A DNA stretch of 64,000 nt from JADLBR01 sp020847615. Lineage in GTDB: Bacteria; Verrucomicrobiota; Verrucomicrobiia; JADLBR01. Made by a program: the position numbers and the translations under genes. Of the stretch, positions 48,475 through 56,974 are shown piece by piece (the first letter of the stretch is position 1; each line of letters opens with the position of its first letter). Location of the stretch: NCBI GenBank assembly GCA_026646655.1, contig JAPKHT010000002.1, forward strand, positions 66,368 to 130,367, in the 5' to 3' direction. The notes below the pieces were generated by a model. It made no database searches. It was not told the DNA's origin and saw nothing but the letters and a program-made list of their open reading frames with translations.

Positions 48475-49353
48475 ATGACCGCTGAAACGCAGACCCAGCC
48501 CAAACCCCGCCTCCTCGTGGTGGATGATGAACCGATCGTGTGCCAGAGCTGCGCGCGCATCTTCGGCCCCCATGGCTATGACGTCGAGACGACGACCGAC
48601 TCGCACGATGGCCTCGCCCGCGCACTGAGCACGAGCTACGACGCGATCGTTCTCGATATCCGCATGCCATCCCTCGATGGCGTCGCATTCCTGGAGCGGC
48701 TGAACCGCGCCAGCCGCCGCATACCGCACGGCGCGCCCCCCGTGGTTGCGATCAGCGGGCACGCCGACAAGCGCGCCGAGGAGGCCGCGCGCCGGCTCGG
48801 CATCGCCGACTTCCTCCCGAAACCATTTCGGCCCGAGGAGATCCGGACCGCGGTCGGCAGCGCGGTCTCGGGTTTCCGCCGCGCCACATGGGCCCGCATC
48901 CAGCCGTCCGCCCTGGCGACCGCCGATGACCTGCGGGCGATCGACCGCGTCCGTATCACCAGCCGCGCCGGCGAGCGCGTCACGCTGATGGCCTCCGGGC
49001 TCCTCCGGCGCGATGACGGCCCGGGCCGGTTCCTGGTGGAGGGACTGCTCGCCGCGGGCTATCCTCTCGAGGTCACACTCGGCACCCGCTGCGACCGATT
49101 CCGCGCGGCGATTCAGGAGATCCCCCACTGCGACCGGCTCGTTCTCTTGGAGTTGGCCGACCGCGGCCTTCCCGCGGGCACCATCACACCCTCGGAGGCC
49201 GGAGACTGGGCCCGCGCCAGCGGAGCGACCGCGGGCACCGTCAGCCTGGCGGTCCTTCAGCCGGCATCCGAAAGCGCCCGCCCCAATGCCTTTGCCCCCG
49301 CGATCGCCCAGAGGATCGCCGCGGACCTGGCCGCGCTGATGACCCGGAAGTAG
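48475..49353 (+). CDS. Response regulator with unrecognised C-terminal domain
   Basis: 292 residues. The receiver domain (10-125) is complete: acidic pair in VVDDEP, phospho-acceptor Asp61 in IVLDIRMPSLDG, and Lys in FLPKPF. Residues 140-292 form a domain I cannot assign: it begins RVRITSRAGERVTLMASGL and contains RLVLLELADRGLPAGTI and a final helix IAQRIAADLAALM. It has no helix-turn-helix, GGDEF, EAL or phosphatase motif. The gene is behind its own sigma-54 promoter and follows a kinase/NtrC pair, so it may be a downstream output or feedback component. A strong palindrome follows its stop. Confidence 0.82.
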   Translation: MTAETQTQPKPRLLVVDDEPIVCQSCARIFGPHGYDVETTTDSHDGLARALSTSYDAIVLDIRMPSLDGVAFLERLNRASRRIPHGAPPVVAISGHADKRAEEAARRLGIADFLPKPFRPEEIRTAVGSAVSGFRRATWARIQPSALATADDLRAIDRVRITSRAGERVTLMASGLLRRDDGPGRFLVEGLLAAGYPLEVTLGTRCDRFRAAIQEIPHCDRLVLLELADRGLPAGTITPSEAGDWARASGATAGTVSLAVLQPASESARPNAFAPAIAQRIAADLAALMTRK

Positions 49354-49365
49354 CCGGGGACTTTC

Positions 49366-49395
49366 GGCGGCCAAGCGCTCGCGCGTTTGGCCGCC
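49366..49395. terminator. GC-rich palindrome, possible terminator
   Basis: GGCGGCCAA (49366-49374) and TTGGCCGCC (49387-49395) pair, with further near-pairing GCGC/GCGT inside, giving a stem of about 13 base pairs. It lies 13 bases after the response regulator stop. There is no T-run. The bases are related to the inner part of family A (GCG-TTTGGCCGCC), so it may be a relic copy. Confidence 0.45.
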
Positions 49396-49500
49396 GCAAT
49401 CCTCGAGACTCCATCTGGCCCTCGCCGGGCCCACTGACGCCTCAGGGTTCCCTATTGGGTGTTGCCCGCCGCTCCCCGTGCGGCTAGCATCCGCGGCCTT

Positions 49501-52266
49501 ATGACCGGTCCCGAAACTCGCCAGGGCTTCCTCGATTTCTTTCGTGGAAAGCGGCACACGATCGTGCCCTCCTCAAGCCTCATGCCCGACGCGCCCAACC
49601 TCCTTTTCACGAACGCGGGGATGAATCAATTCGTCCCCATTTTCCTTGGCGAGCGCAGGCCCGATGTCGACCGCTGGCCGGGCGTTGTTCCGGGCCTGCC
49701 GACGCGGGCCGCCGACACCCAGAAATGCATCCGCGCCGGCGGCAAGCACAACGATCTGGAAGACGTCGGGCTCGACACCTACCACCAGACGTTCTTCGAG
49801 ATGCTCGGCAATTGGTCGTTTGGCGACTACTTCAAGGCCGAGGCGATCGCCTGGGCCTGGGAATTGCTCGTGGACGTCTGGGGATTCCCGCCGCGCCGGC
49901 TATACGCCACGGTCTACGCCCCCGGTCCCGGCGACCCCGCCAGTTTCGATCAGGAGGCACACGATTGCTGGGCGCCCCTGTTCTCGCGCGCGGGGCTCGA
50001 CCCCAAGGTCCACGTCGTCCACGGCAACAAGAAGGACAACTTCTGGATGATGGGCGACACCGGGCCCTGCGGCCCGTGTTCCGAGGTGCACGTCGATCTC
50101 ACTCCGGAGGGAACGTCTCGCGGCGGGCTCGTGAACGCGGGCGACCCGCGCTGCATCGAGATCTGGAACCTCGTCTTCATCCAGTTCAATGCGACCCCGG
50201 GCGGGGGCTTCGAGCCCCTTCCCGCAAGGCACGTCGATACCGGCATGGGTTTCGAGCGCGTTTGCTCCATCGTGCAGGGCACCCGCGACTTTCAGGATTT
50301 TGCGAAGGCACGGATCTCCAACTATGAGACGGACGTCTTCAGGCCCCTGATCGCCCGCGTCGAGACACTGAGCCGAAAGGCATACCGCTCGACCCTGCCC
50401 AAGTCGGGTTCCGCCGGCGACGGCCCGCAGGAGCGCGCCGACGTCGCGATGCGCGTCATCGCCGACCACATCCGCACGCTCTCCTTCGGCATCGCCGATG
50501 GCATCCTGCCCTCCAACGATGGCCGCGGCTACGTGCTGCGGCGCATCCTGCGGCGCGCGGTCCGCTACGCCCGACGGCTCGACCTGCACGAGCCCTTCCT
50601 GCACTCCCTGGTCGCCGATGTCGCCGCACAGTTCGGCGATGTTTTTCCCGAACTCCGCGCACGCGCCTCGGCCATCGAGCGCACCATCGCCGCAGAGGAG
50701 GAGAGTTTCGGGGCCACTCTCGATCGCGGCATCGACCTATTTCAGGCGGAGGTCGCCCGGCTGGGCGCCGGGAAAGCCATCTCTGGGGACTTCGCCTTCA
50801 GGCTGTACGACACTTACGGCTTCCCCCGCGACCTCACCGAACTCATGGCCCGCGAGCTTGGGATGGCTGTCGATGCGGAGGGCTTTGACCGCCTCATGGC
50901 GGAGCAGCGCGAGCGCGCCCGCGCCGCCCAGAAGAAGGAGATCATCGAGCTCGCCGGCGCGGCCGAACTCGATGCGCCCCCCACGCGATTCGAGGGCTAC
51001 GAGCGCCTGGAACTCGAGACCCGCGCGCTGATCGCCCGGGACCACCTCCTCATCACCGAGGCCTCCCCCTGCTATGCCGAGATGGGCGGCCAGGTCGGGG
51101 ACACCGCCGTCGTCGAGATCGCGGGTCGCCGGATCCGCGTCGAGGACACGCAACGCACTGCTTCGGGTGTCATCCAGCACCGGCTCGCCGAACCCCTCAC
51201 CGCCGCAGGCGGCTCGCCCCTGCGCCTGGCCGTCGACCGCGACCGCCGGGCCCGCATCGAGGCGCACCACTCCGGCACCCACATCCTTCACTGGGCGCTT
51301 CGCGGAGTCCTCGGCGACTCGGTTGGGCAGAAGGGTTCCTACGTCGGTCCGGATAGGCTGCGCTTTGATTTCTCCCACCCCGAGGCCGTCAGGAAGGATG
51401 AGCTCGCCGAGATCGGACACCGCGTCTCCGAGAAAGTCGCCGCCGCCGACGCGGTGAGCTGGGCCGAGCGCAGCTATGACGATGTCCGCGGCGACCGCTC
51501 CATCCTCCAGTTCTTTGGGGAGAAATACGGCGCGCGCGTCCGGGTGGTGGACATCGGTGGCTATTCCAAGGAGCTCTGCGGCGGCACGCACGCACGCTCC
51601 ACCGCCGACATCGGGTTCTTCCGCATCATCTCCGAGGGCGCCATCGCCGCCGGCGTCCGGCGCATCGAGGCCGTCGCCGGTCCTGCCGTCATCGACTACG
51701 TCGAACACGAGCGCGCCAAACAGGAGGAGCGCCACGCGCAGCTGAGGAAGAAGCGCGCCGACATCGCCGCCCTCGTCGATCTCGGCGCCGCCGCCTCGCC
51801 CGCCGATGCCTGGTCCGCGTTCGCCAAACGGGAAGATCAGCTCGACCGCCTCGAGGACGAGGTCCGCGAGTGGGAAAAGGCCCGCCAGAAATCCGCCGCG
51901 GCCGACTTGCAGAGGCAAGCGAGCGAGACCGCCACCGCCCTCCTCGAGGAGCACGCCCACGCGGGTTCCGTCGTGGCCCACATCCCTGATGCCGACGGAA
52001 AGACCCTCCAGGCCATCGCCGACGCCATCCGGGCGAAGTTTGACGGCCCCATCGTCCTGGGCGGCGCATCAGAGGGCCGGGTGGCCCTTCTCGCCTCAGT
52101 CCCCAAGGCGAAGGCCGCTGCGCTCTCGGCCGGGAAGATCATCTCCGAGATCGCCCCGCTCGTCGGCGGGCGCGGGGGCGGCAGGCCCGACTTTGCCCAG
52201 GGCGGGGGCACGCTGCCCGATAAAATCCCTGACGCGTTGCGCCGGGCGCGCGATCTGATAGGCTGA
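49501..52266 (+). CDS. alaS: Alanyl-tRNA synthetase
   Basis: 921 residues. Class II catalytic domain with RQGFLDFFRGKRH, then FTNAGMNQF and TFFEMLGNWSFGDYFK; editing domain with zinc/His sites AHHSGTHILHWAL and ELCGGTHARSTADIG; C-terminal C-Ala domain ending GGGRPDFAQGGGTLPD. It charges tRNA-Ala in the cytoplasm. ATG 49501 gives the standard start; the frame opens further to a TTG at 49459 without homology. ribBA follows after four bases. Confidence 0.97.
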   Translation: MTGPETRQGFLDFFRGKRHTIVPSSSLMPDAPNLLFTNAGMNQFVPIFLGERRPDVDRWPGVVPGLPTRAADTQKCIRAGGKHNDLEDVGLDTYHQTFFEMLGNWSFGDYFKAEAIAWAWELLVDVWGFPPRRLYATVYAPGPGDPASFDQEAHDCWAPLFSRAGLDPKVHVVHGNKKDNFWMMGDTGPCGPCSEVHVDLTPEGTSRGGLVNAGDPRCIEIWNLVFIQFNATPGGGFEPLPARHVDTGMGFERVCSIVQGTRDFQDFAKARISNYETDVFRPLIARVETLSRKAYRSTLPKSGSAGDGPQERADVAMRVIADHIRTLSFGIADGILPSNDGRGYVLRRILRRAVRYARRLDLHEPFLHSLVADVAAQFGDVFPELRARASAIERTIAAEEESFGATLDRGIDLFQAEVARLGAGKAISGDFAFRLYDTYGFPRDLTELMARELGMAVDAEGFDRLMAEQRERARAAQKKEIIELAGAAELDAPPTRFEGYERLELETRALIARDHLLITEASPCYAEMGGQVGDTAVVEIAGRRIRVEDTQRTASGVIQHRLAEPLTAAGGSPLRLAVDRDRRARIEAHHSGTHILHWALRGVLGDSVGQKGSYVGPDRLRFDFSHPEAVRKDELAEIGHRVSEKVAAADAVSWAERSYDDVRGDRSILQFFGEKYGARVRVVDIGGYSKELCGGTHARSTADIGFFRIISEGAIAAGVRRIEAVAGPAVIDYVEHERAKQEERHAQLRKKRADIAALVDLGAAASPADAWSAFAKREDQLDRLEDEVREWEKARQKSAAADLQRQASETATALLEEHAHAGSVVAHIPDADGKTLQAIADAIRAKFDGPIVLGGASEGRVALLASVPKAKAAALSAGKIISEIAPLVGGRGGGRPDFAQGGGTLPDKIPDALRRARDLIG

Positions 52267-52270
52267 CGTC

Positions 52271-53485
52271 GTGAAGGCCGGAACACGCGGTCAACTCTCC
52301 AGGGACATCGATGCCGTGATCCGCGACATCCGCGGCGGACGCATGGTCATCGTCGTCGATGACGAGGATCGCGAGAACGAGGGCGACGTCGTCATGGCCG
52401 CGGACAAGGTCACGCCCGCCGCGATCAATTTCATGGCCACGCATGCCCGGGGCCTCATCTGTGTGCCGATCACGGGGGAGACCGCCGCCCGCCTCGACCT
52501 CAAGCCCATGGTCCCGGGCCGCCGCGATGCCTTCGGCACGAACTTCACCGCCCCGGTCGATGCCGCGCGCGGGATCACGACCGGCATCAGTGCCGCCGAC
52601 CGGGCCAAGGCCGTCCGCATCCTCGCCAGCCCCAGATCCAAGGCCGACGACCTCGTCCAGCCGGGCCACATCTTCCCCCTGGAGGCAAAGCCCGGCGGCG
52701 TCCTGCAGCGCGCGGGCCATACCGAGGCCGCCGTCGACCTCGCGCGGCTCGCCGGACTCCAGCCGGCCGGCGTCATCTGCGAGATTATGAACCGCGACGG
52801 CACCATGGCCCGCCTGCCCGCGCTCAAGACGTTCGCCCGGCGGCACCGCCTTCGGATCTGCACGATCAGCGACCTCATCCATTACCGGCGGCGCAACGAG
52901 CGCCTGGTCCAGCGCGAGGAGGTCGTCAGCATGCCCACGGAATACGGCCAGTTCGACCTCTACCTCTATCGTTCCCAGGTCGATGGGCAGCACCACCTGG
53001 CGCTCGTCAAGGGCACCGTCGCCGGGCCAAAGCCCGTCACCGTGCGCGTCCACAGCGAATGCCTCACCGGCGACGTGTTCGGCTCCCGGCGCTGCGACTG
53101 CGGCCACCAGCTCCACGACGCCCTGCGCCATATCGAGTCCTCGGGCAATGGCGTCCTCGTCTACATGCGACAGGAGGGACGCGGCATCGGATTGCCCGCC
53201 AAAGTCCGCGCCTACCGCCTTCAGGAGCAGGGCCTCGATACCGTCGAGGCGAACGCCAAGCTCGGTTTCCCGCCCGACCTCCGCGAGTATGGGATTGGCG
53301 CCCAGATCCTCCACGACCTCGGGGTCCGCAAGATCCGCCTCCTGACCAACAACCCCAAGAAGGTCGTTGGCCTCGAGGGCTATGGCCTCGAGATCGTCCA
53401 ACAGATCCCCATCCGCATCCCGTCCAACCGGCACAATCGCCGCTACCTCGAGACGAAAAAGAAGAAGCTCGGGCACATGCTCTGA
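52271..53485 (+). CDS. ribBA: Bifunctional DHBP synthase / GTP cyclohydrolase II
   Basis: 404 residues. The DHBP synthase half (1-205) has the acidic loop DDEDRENEGDVVMAAD and RAGHTEAAVDLARLAG. The GTP cyclohydrolase II half (206-404) has zinc ligands in GSRRCDCGHQL (Cys-x-Cys plus an upstream Cys in SECLTGDVF) and RQEGRGIGLPAK. It makes two of the starting molecules for riboflavin synthesis. The start is GTG 52271, four bases after alaS; no strong ribosome-binding site is seen, so translational coupling with alaS is likely. The stop codon is the first triplet of family A copy 4. Confidence 0.95.
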   Translation: MKAGTRGQLSRDIDAVIRDIRGGRMVIVVDDEDRENEGDVVMAADKVTPAAINFMATHARGLICVPITGETAARLDLKPMVPGRRDAFGTNFTAPVDAARGITTGISAADRAKAVRILASPRSKADDLVQPGHIFPLEAKPGGVLQRAGHTEAAVDLARLAGLQPAGVICEIMNRDGTMARLPALKTFARRHRLRICTISDLIHYRRRNERLVQREEVVSMPTEYGQFDLYLYRSQVDGQHHLALVKGTVAGPKPVTVRVHSECLTGDVFGSRRCDCGHQLHDALRHIESSGNGVLVYMRQEGRGIGLPAKVRAYRLQEQGLDTVEANAKLGFPPDLREYGIGAQILHDLGVRKIRLLTNNPKKVVGLEGYGLEIVQQIPIRIPSNRHNRRYLETKKKKLGHML

Positions 53486-53568
53486 CTCGAGAATTGCCGC
53501 GGCGCCTCCCGTAGCCGAACGCGCGAGCGTTTGGCCGCCCATCGCCTGAGGCGATCGGCTACATCTTC
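53483..53568 (+). repeat. Family A structured 3'-end element, copy 4
   Basis: Begins at the ribBA TGA (TGACTCGAGAATTGCC). Outer stem GTAGCCG/CGGCTAC encloses AACGC-GCGA-GCGTT and ATCGCC-TGA-GGCGAT. It lies between convergent genes. Confidence 0.75.
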
Positions 53569-53614
53569 GGCACCGGTGGTCCGGCGGCTGTCGGGATGGG
53601 ATCTAGCTGAAACA

Positions 53615-53635
53615 CCAAATCGGTGACCCATTTGG
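53615..53635. terminator. Small hairpin in convergent gap
   Basis: CCAAAT (53615-53620) and ATTTGG (53630-53635) form a six-base stem with a nine-base loop, between ribBA and a convergent small gene. No T-run, so the terminator label is tentative. A solo copy of the family B tail (ATGAATGAAGCGGCGCG) follows at 53665. Confidence 0.35.
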
Positions 53636-53721
53636 GGTCGCAGTGGGCTGTCTAGCGTACTCCGATGAATGAAGCGGCGCGTTCTCGATAGGACCCACCG
53701 TCCCATCCTTGACCCGATGGG

Positions 53722-53994
53722 CTACTTCTCCGATTCCGCCTGCTTGGACACCAGCGGGATCACGATCTTCACCGCCCCGATGCTCAACAGGCTCGAGCGC
53801 CGGGTCTCCCGATCGCGCTTCGCCATCGCCGAGCAGATGTAGAAGTTGTAATACTCGAGCCCGCGCTCCGAGCCGCGCGCCTCGCCGGAGTCCACCTCGA
53901 CGCTCATGTCCAATGCCCTCAGGTGCTCCCTGTCACTCGGGTTGGCCAGCAGCAGGCCCACGAACACCACGACGCCTATGATCCAATTCCTCAT
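53722..53994 (-). CDS. Small membrane-anchored protein (DUF4359-like)
   Basis: 90 residues. One N-terminal membrane helix (NWIIGVVVFVGLLLA) is followed by NPSDREH and a periplasmic part with GLEYYNFYICSAMAKRD and a hydrophobic SIGAVKIVIPL end. 'N-P-S-x-x-x-Y/H' after the helix and an aromatic 'Y-Y-N-F-Y' strand recall DUF4359 proteins; this is from memory and not certain. ATG 53994 has GGAGG 8 bases upstream and is preferred over ATG 54009. No neighbour gives a function. Confidence 0.6.
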   Translation of the reverse strand: MRNWIIGVVVFVGLLLANPSDREHLRALDMSVEVDSGEARGSERGLEYYNFYICSAMAKRDRETRRSSLLSIGAVKIVIPLVSKQAESEK

Positions 53995-54045
53995 GAAACC
54001 ATCCTCCAAAAAATGGGCGGAGAAGCTACCATTCCTTTCCGCCGC

Positions 54046-54444
54046 TCACAACCCAAGCTTTGCCCACAGTTTTGGCAGGAGCACCAGCACGCCCACCGCG
54101 GCGGCGGCGACCGCGGCCAGCAGCACCGCACCCGCGGCCACGTCCTTCGCGCGCCCCACCCGATCGTCCCGCCCCGGCGCGACGGCGTCCGCCAACATCT
54201 CCACCGCCGTGTTGAGCCCTTCGGCGGCCCAGACCAACCCCATCGCCAGCAGCAGGAGGCACCACTCCGCCCGCGATACCCCCAGGAGCCACCCCGCGGC
54301 GGCCACGCCCACCGTGGCCACCCCGTGAATCCACGCGTTCGTCTGCCCACGCACCAGCGCCCACACCCCCCGTCCCGCGCAACGAAAACTGCGCGCGCGC
54401 CCCGCCCAAAAATTCCTATTCATTCGATGCGGGTCGTTGGCCAT
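54046..54444 (-). CDS. dgkA: Prokaryotic diacylglycerol/undecaprenol kinase (DgkA family)
   Basis: 132 residues with three membrane helices. The signature AAEGLNTAVEMLADAV and the following VGRAKDVAAGAVLL are the active-site motifs of DgkA (Glu and Asn of the ATP-Mg site). It phosphorylates diacylglycerol or undecaprenol in the inner membrane. It follows alr by 18 bases on the same strand; ATG 54423 is an alternative start. Confidence 0.9.
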   Translation of the reverse strand: MANDPHRMNRNFWAGRARSFRCAGRGVWALVRGQTNAWIHGVATVGVAAAGWLLGVSRAEWCLLLLAMGLVWAAEGLNTAVEMLADAVAPGRDDRVGRAKDVAAGAVLLAAVAAAAVGVLVLLPKLWAKLGL

Positions 54445-54462
54445 GGGTCCCTGGCAGTTGGG

Positions 54463-55551
54463 TCAGACCGCCACGCGCGCCACCCTCGGTCCCACGTTGC
54501 AGAACACCTCATAACTGATCGTCCCAAGGCCCTCGGCCAATTCCTCGACCGGCAATCCCGGTCCCATCAGCACGACTTCGTCGCCCGCGCGCACATCGCC
54601 CGCACGCGTCACGTCCACGAGGGTCTGATCCATGGTCACCCGCCCCACCACGGGGCAGCGGCGCCCGTTCACGAGCATCACGCCCCGGTTTGACCACGCC
54701 CGCGAATACCCGTCCGCGTACCCCGCCGACACCACCGCCACGCGCATCCGTCGCGCCGCCGTGAATGTCGCGCCATAGCTCAACGTCCGCCCGCGCTCGG
54801 CCTCACGAACCAGCGTCACGCGCGCCTTCCACGTCATCACCGGACGAAATAGCCCCGCCCGGTTCCGCAGCGGCGATGACCCATACAGCGCGATCCCAGG
54901 GCGCACCAGATCCCCGACCGCCTCCGGAAACCCCAGCAGCCCCGCGCTATTCGCCGCGTGGCATCGGGCCCCGGGCCACCGCCGTTTAACCATCTGCCGC
55001 ACCTTGGAAAAGCGTCGCCATTGCATCCTCGTGAACGCCCTGTCCGTATCGGCGCAGGCGAAATGCGTGCACACGCCCGCCAGCGCCAAGTCGTTCGCCC
55101 GAGCCACGCGCTCGATCAGCGCCATCGCAGCCTCATGCCAGACCCCCAGCCTACCCATCCCCGTGTCCACCTTGACGTGTACGCGCGCAACCCGTCCCGC
55201 GCGCCTCGCCGCCACCGCAAACCACTTCGCCTCGTCCTCCGTCGAGATCATCGCCTCGAAGCCCCCCCGCACCACTTCCGCCGTCTCGCCCCTCAGACAC
55301 GCCCCGAAAATCATGACCGGCAGCCTGATCCCCACCGCCCGCAACTCCAGCGCCTCCGCCACGTTGGCGACACCCAGCGCCGCGACCCCGCGACCCGCCG
55401 CCATCACCGGCCCCACAATCCCCACACCATGGCTATACGCATTGGCCTTCACCGCCGGCACCAACCCCACCCGTCGCCCCGCCAACCGACCCAAAGCCCA
55501 CAGGTTGTGCTTCAAGGCACTACGATCAATTTCTGCCCAACACCGCCTCAT
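54463..55551 (-). CDS. alr: Alanine racemase
   Basis: 362 residues. The PLP-binding Lys35 lies in PAVKANAYSHG and the opposite catalytic Tyr in SAGYADGYSRAW; the C-terminal domain has GRVTMDQTLVDVT and VVLMGPG. It makes D-alanine for peptidoglycan. It is the first gene of a two-gene minus-strand unit with dgkA, both serving envelope synthesis. Divergent from the PEP-CTERM gene by 185 bases. Confidence 0.95.
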   Translation of the reverse strand: MRRCWAEIDRSALKHNLWALGRLAGRRVGLVPAVKANAYSHGVGIVGPVMAAGRGVAALGVANVAEALELRAVGIRLPVMIFGACLRGETAEVVRGGFEAMISTEDEAKWFAVAARRAGRVARVHVKVDTGMGRLGVWHEAAMALIERVARANDLALAGVCTHFACADTDRAFTRMQWRRFSKVRQMVKRRWPGARCHAANSAGLLGFPEAVGDLVRPGIALYGSSPLRNRAGLFRPVMTWKARVTLVREAERGRTLSYGATFTAARRMRVAVVSAGYADGYSRAWSNRGVMLVNGRRCPVVGRVTMDQTLVDVTRAGDVRAGDEVVLMGPGLPVEELAEGLGTISYEVFCNVGPRVARVAV

Positions 55552-55680
55552 CGGCTCGCCTTTCCACCATTAGAGCACATGGGGATCGAGATTTTGTTCC
55601 CCGCCCCCGAGGGTCCCCATCGCCATCGAACCCACCCTCCAAACTGCCTCCATGCCATCGATTTGTGATTCAAAATCCGC

Positions 55681-55709
55681 TTGCATTCAACCTGTTTAAT
55701 CATTAGAAT
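55681..55709 (+). promoter_or_regulatory. Sigma-70-type promoter of the PEP-CTERM gene
   Basis: TTGCAT (55681-55686) and TAGAAT (55704-55709) are separated by exactly 17 bases in an AT-rich stretch. A ribosome-binding site AAGGAG (55725-55730) and ATG 55737 follow at normal distances. Confidence 0.75.
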
Positions 55710-55736
55710 ATCTATCAAATCGTCAAGGAGTATTCG

Positions 55737-56525
55737 ATGCACCCCGAAAACCCTCAGGGAACCCGTCTCGATTCGGCGCTGGACGCCTACTGCGCCCAGG
55801 CCCGGACCGTCAAGCGCCCCGGCCTCGCCCAAGCGACCGCCTACACCGCCGCCGCCGGCGCCGCCCTCGCCCTCGCACCCTCCGCCGATGCGGCGATCCA
55901 GTATAGCGGGCCGCAGAATCTGTCGGTCGCAGGAGAGGGGACAGCTACGATCAACATGAATCTGCTGGGTGACGACGAGTTCAAACTGCGCCTACTTTCC
56001 GATGAGGGGGAATTCAGCATTAAGCTGATCCCATTTAGTAGCAATAACACCCAATGGCTGAATCACATCGCAACTACTGGTACATTCCAACCGAATATCG
56101 CAAAACGCCTCGCGGCGGGAAACTCAATCAATGGTGGGGCACAAGCATGGGCCGCCTTAGACTTCGGCCTGCTGCGGAATGGTGATTCCGTATTAGGTAG
56201 CTTCCTTGGAGCAATCAATCCAGCATCATGGTCATGGCCCGGTGGCACCATGAACGCAACTGGTGCAGGGTTTCTCGGTGTTAGGTTTAACATTTCGGGC
56301 AACACCCACTACGGATGGATCCGCGTGGGCATCAGTAATGATGCGGGAGGTATCCCGGTAGCGCTCACCGTCTACGACTGGGCGTATAATGACGTAGCTG
56401 GCGAGGGAATCACGGCCGGACAGACCATCCCCGAGCCATCACCCGCCGCGGGCCTCGCGCTCCTGGCCGCCGGCGCCGCGGGCGTCGCCACCTGGCGTCG
56501 CCGCAAGCAACCCGCCAAGGCGTAA
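55737..56525 (+). CDS. PEP-CTERM sorting-domain protein
   Basis: 262 residues. The C-terminus has IPEPSPAAGLALLAAGAAG, then RRRK: the PEP motif, a membrane helix and a basic tail recognised by exosortase. The N-terminus has a signal-like hydrophobic stretch (TAAAGAALALAPSADAA) that starts unusually late, near residue 36. The middle (residues 60-220) is beta-rich with Asn, Gly and Ser, and contains GFLGVRFNISGNTHYGWIRV, typical of secreted proteins of this type. The coding bases at 55930-56400 are visibly richer in A and T than the ends, suggesting a different origin for the middle domain. No exosortase is in the window. The protein probably ends up on the cell surface or in extracellular polysaccharide. 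Confidence 0.87.
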   Translation: MHPENPQGTRLDSALDAYCAQARTVKRPGLAQATAYTAAAGAALALAPSADAAIQYSGPQNLSVAGEGTATINMNLLGDDEFKLRLLSDEGEFSIKLIPFSSNNTQWLNHIATTGTFQPNIAKRLAAGNSINGGAQAWAALDFGLLRNGDSVLGSFLGAINPASWSWPGGTMNATGAGFLGVRFNISGNTHYGWIRVGISNDAGGIPVALTVYDWAYNDVAGEGITAGQTIPEPSPAAGLALLAAGAAGVATWRRRKQPAKA

Positions 56526-56974
56526 CGTTCTCCGCGCGCAGCGCCCCGGAGTGCGGCAGTTTGACTGCCGCCTTCAAAACGTTCCGCTCGCAGCGGCGAA
56601 TCCGTCCCCGGGATCTGGAGCTTGGCCACTTCTGCCCCGATTCGCCTGAGACTTCCCCCGCTGCCGACTCAAAGAGACGCCCTGCAGAATCTGTGGGCCG
56701 CCTATGCCAGGCGGCAGCGCGCGCCAAGTTTCGACATGAATGATGCGGCGTTCTCGGGCGCCGAAAGCGGGGCTGGCCAAAAACTTCAAAGTTCCGTGCA
56801 CGCCGCTGCGCGCCACAAGAAAAGCGGAATCAAGCGGTTATGCGAATGCCGCCTGAAGGCGGCACTACGAGCCCAAGACCACGGAAATGTTCGTAGTGGT
56901 GCCTTTAGGCACTCCGCGACCCACCAGAAGTTCCCACATGAATGATGCGGCGCGTGCCCGCGCGCGGGACGACG
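56526..56974. other. Convergent intergenic region made largely of repeats
   Basis: A 449-base stretch without a gene. It contains a solo family B tail (ATGAATGATGCGGCG at 56736), then an extended family B copy (56782-56955). GCGGCAGTTTGACTGCCGCC at 56551-56570 forms a hairpin just after the PEP-CTERM stop and may terminate it. Nothing else is recognisable. Confidence 0.6.
56782..56955 (+). repeat. Family B palindromic element, copy 3 (extended form)
   Basis: The core at 56848-56913 has GCCGCC-TGAA-GGCGGC, ACTACGA/TCGTAGT and GTGCC-TTTA-GGCAC. The upstream arm (GCACGCCG, then CGGAATCA) and the downstream tail (CAGAAGTTCCCACATGAATG, then ATGCGGCGCG) are shared with copy 4, so the full unit is about 170 bases. 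Confidence 0.75.
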
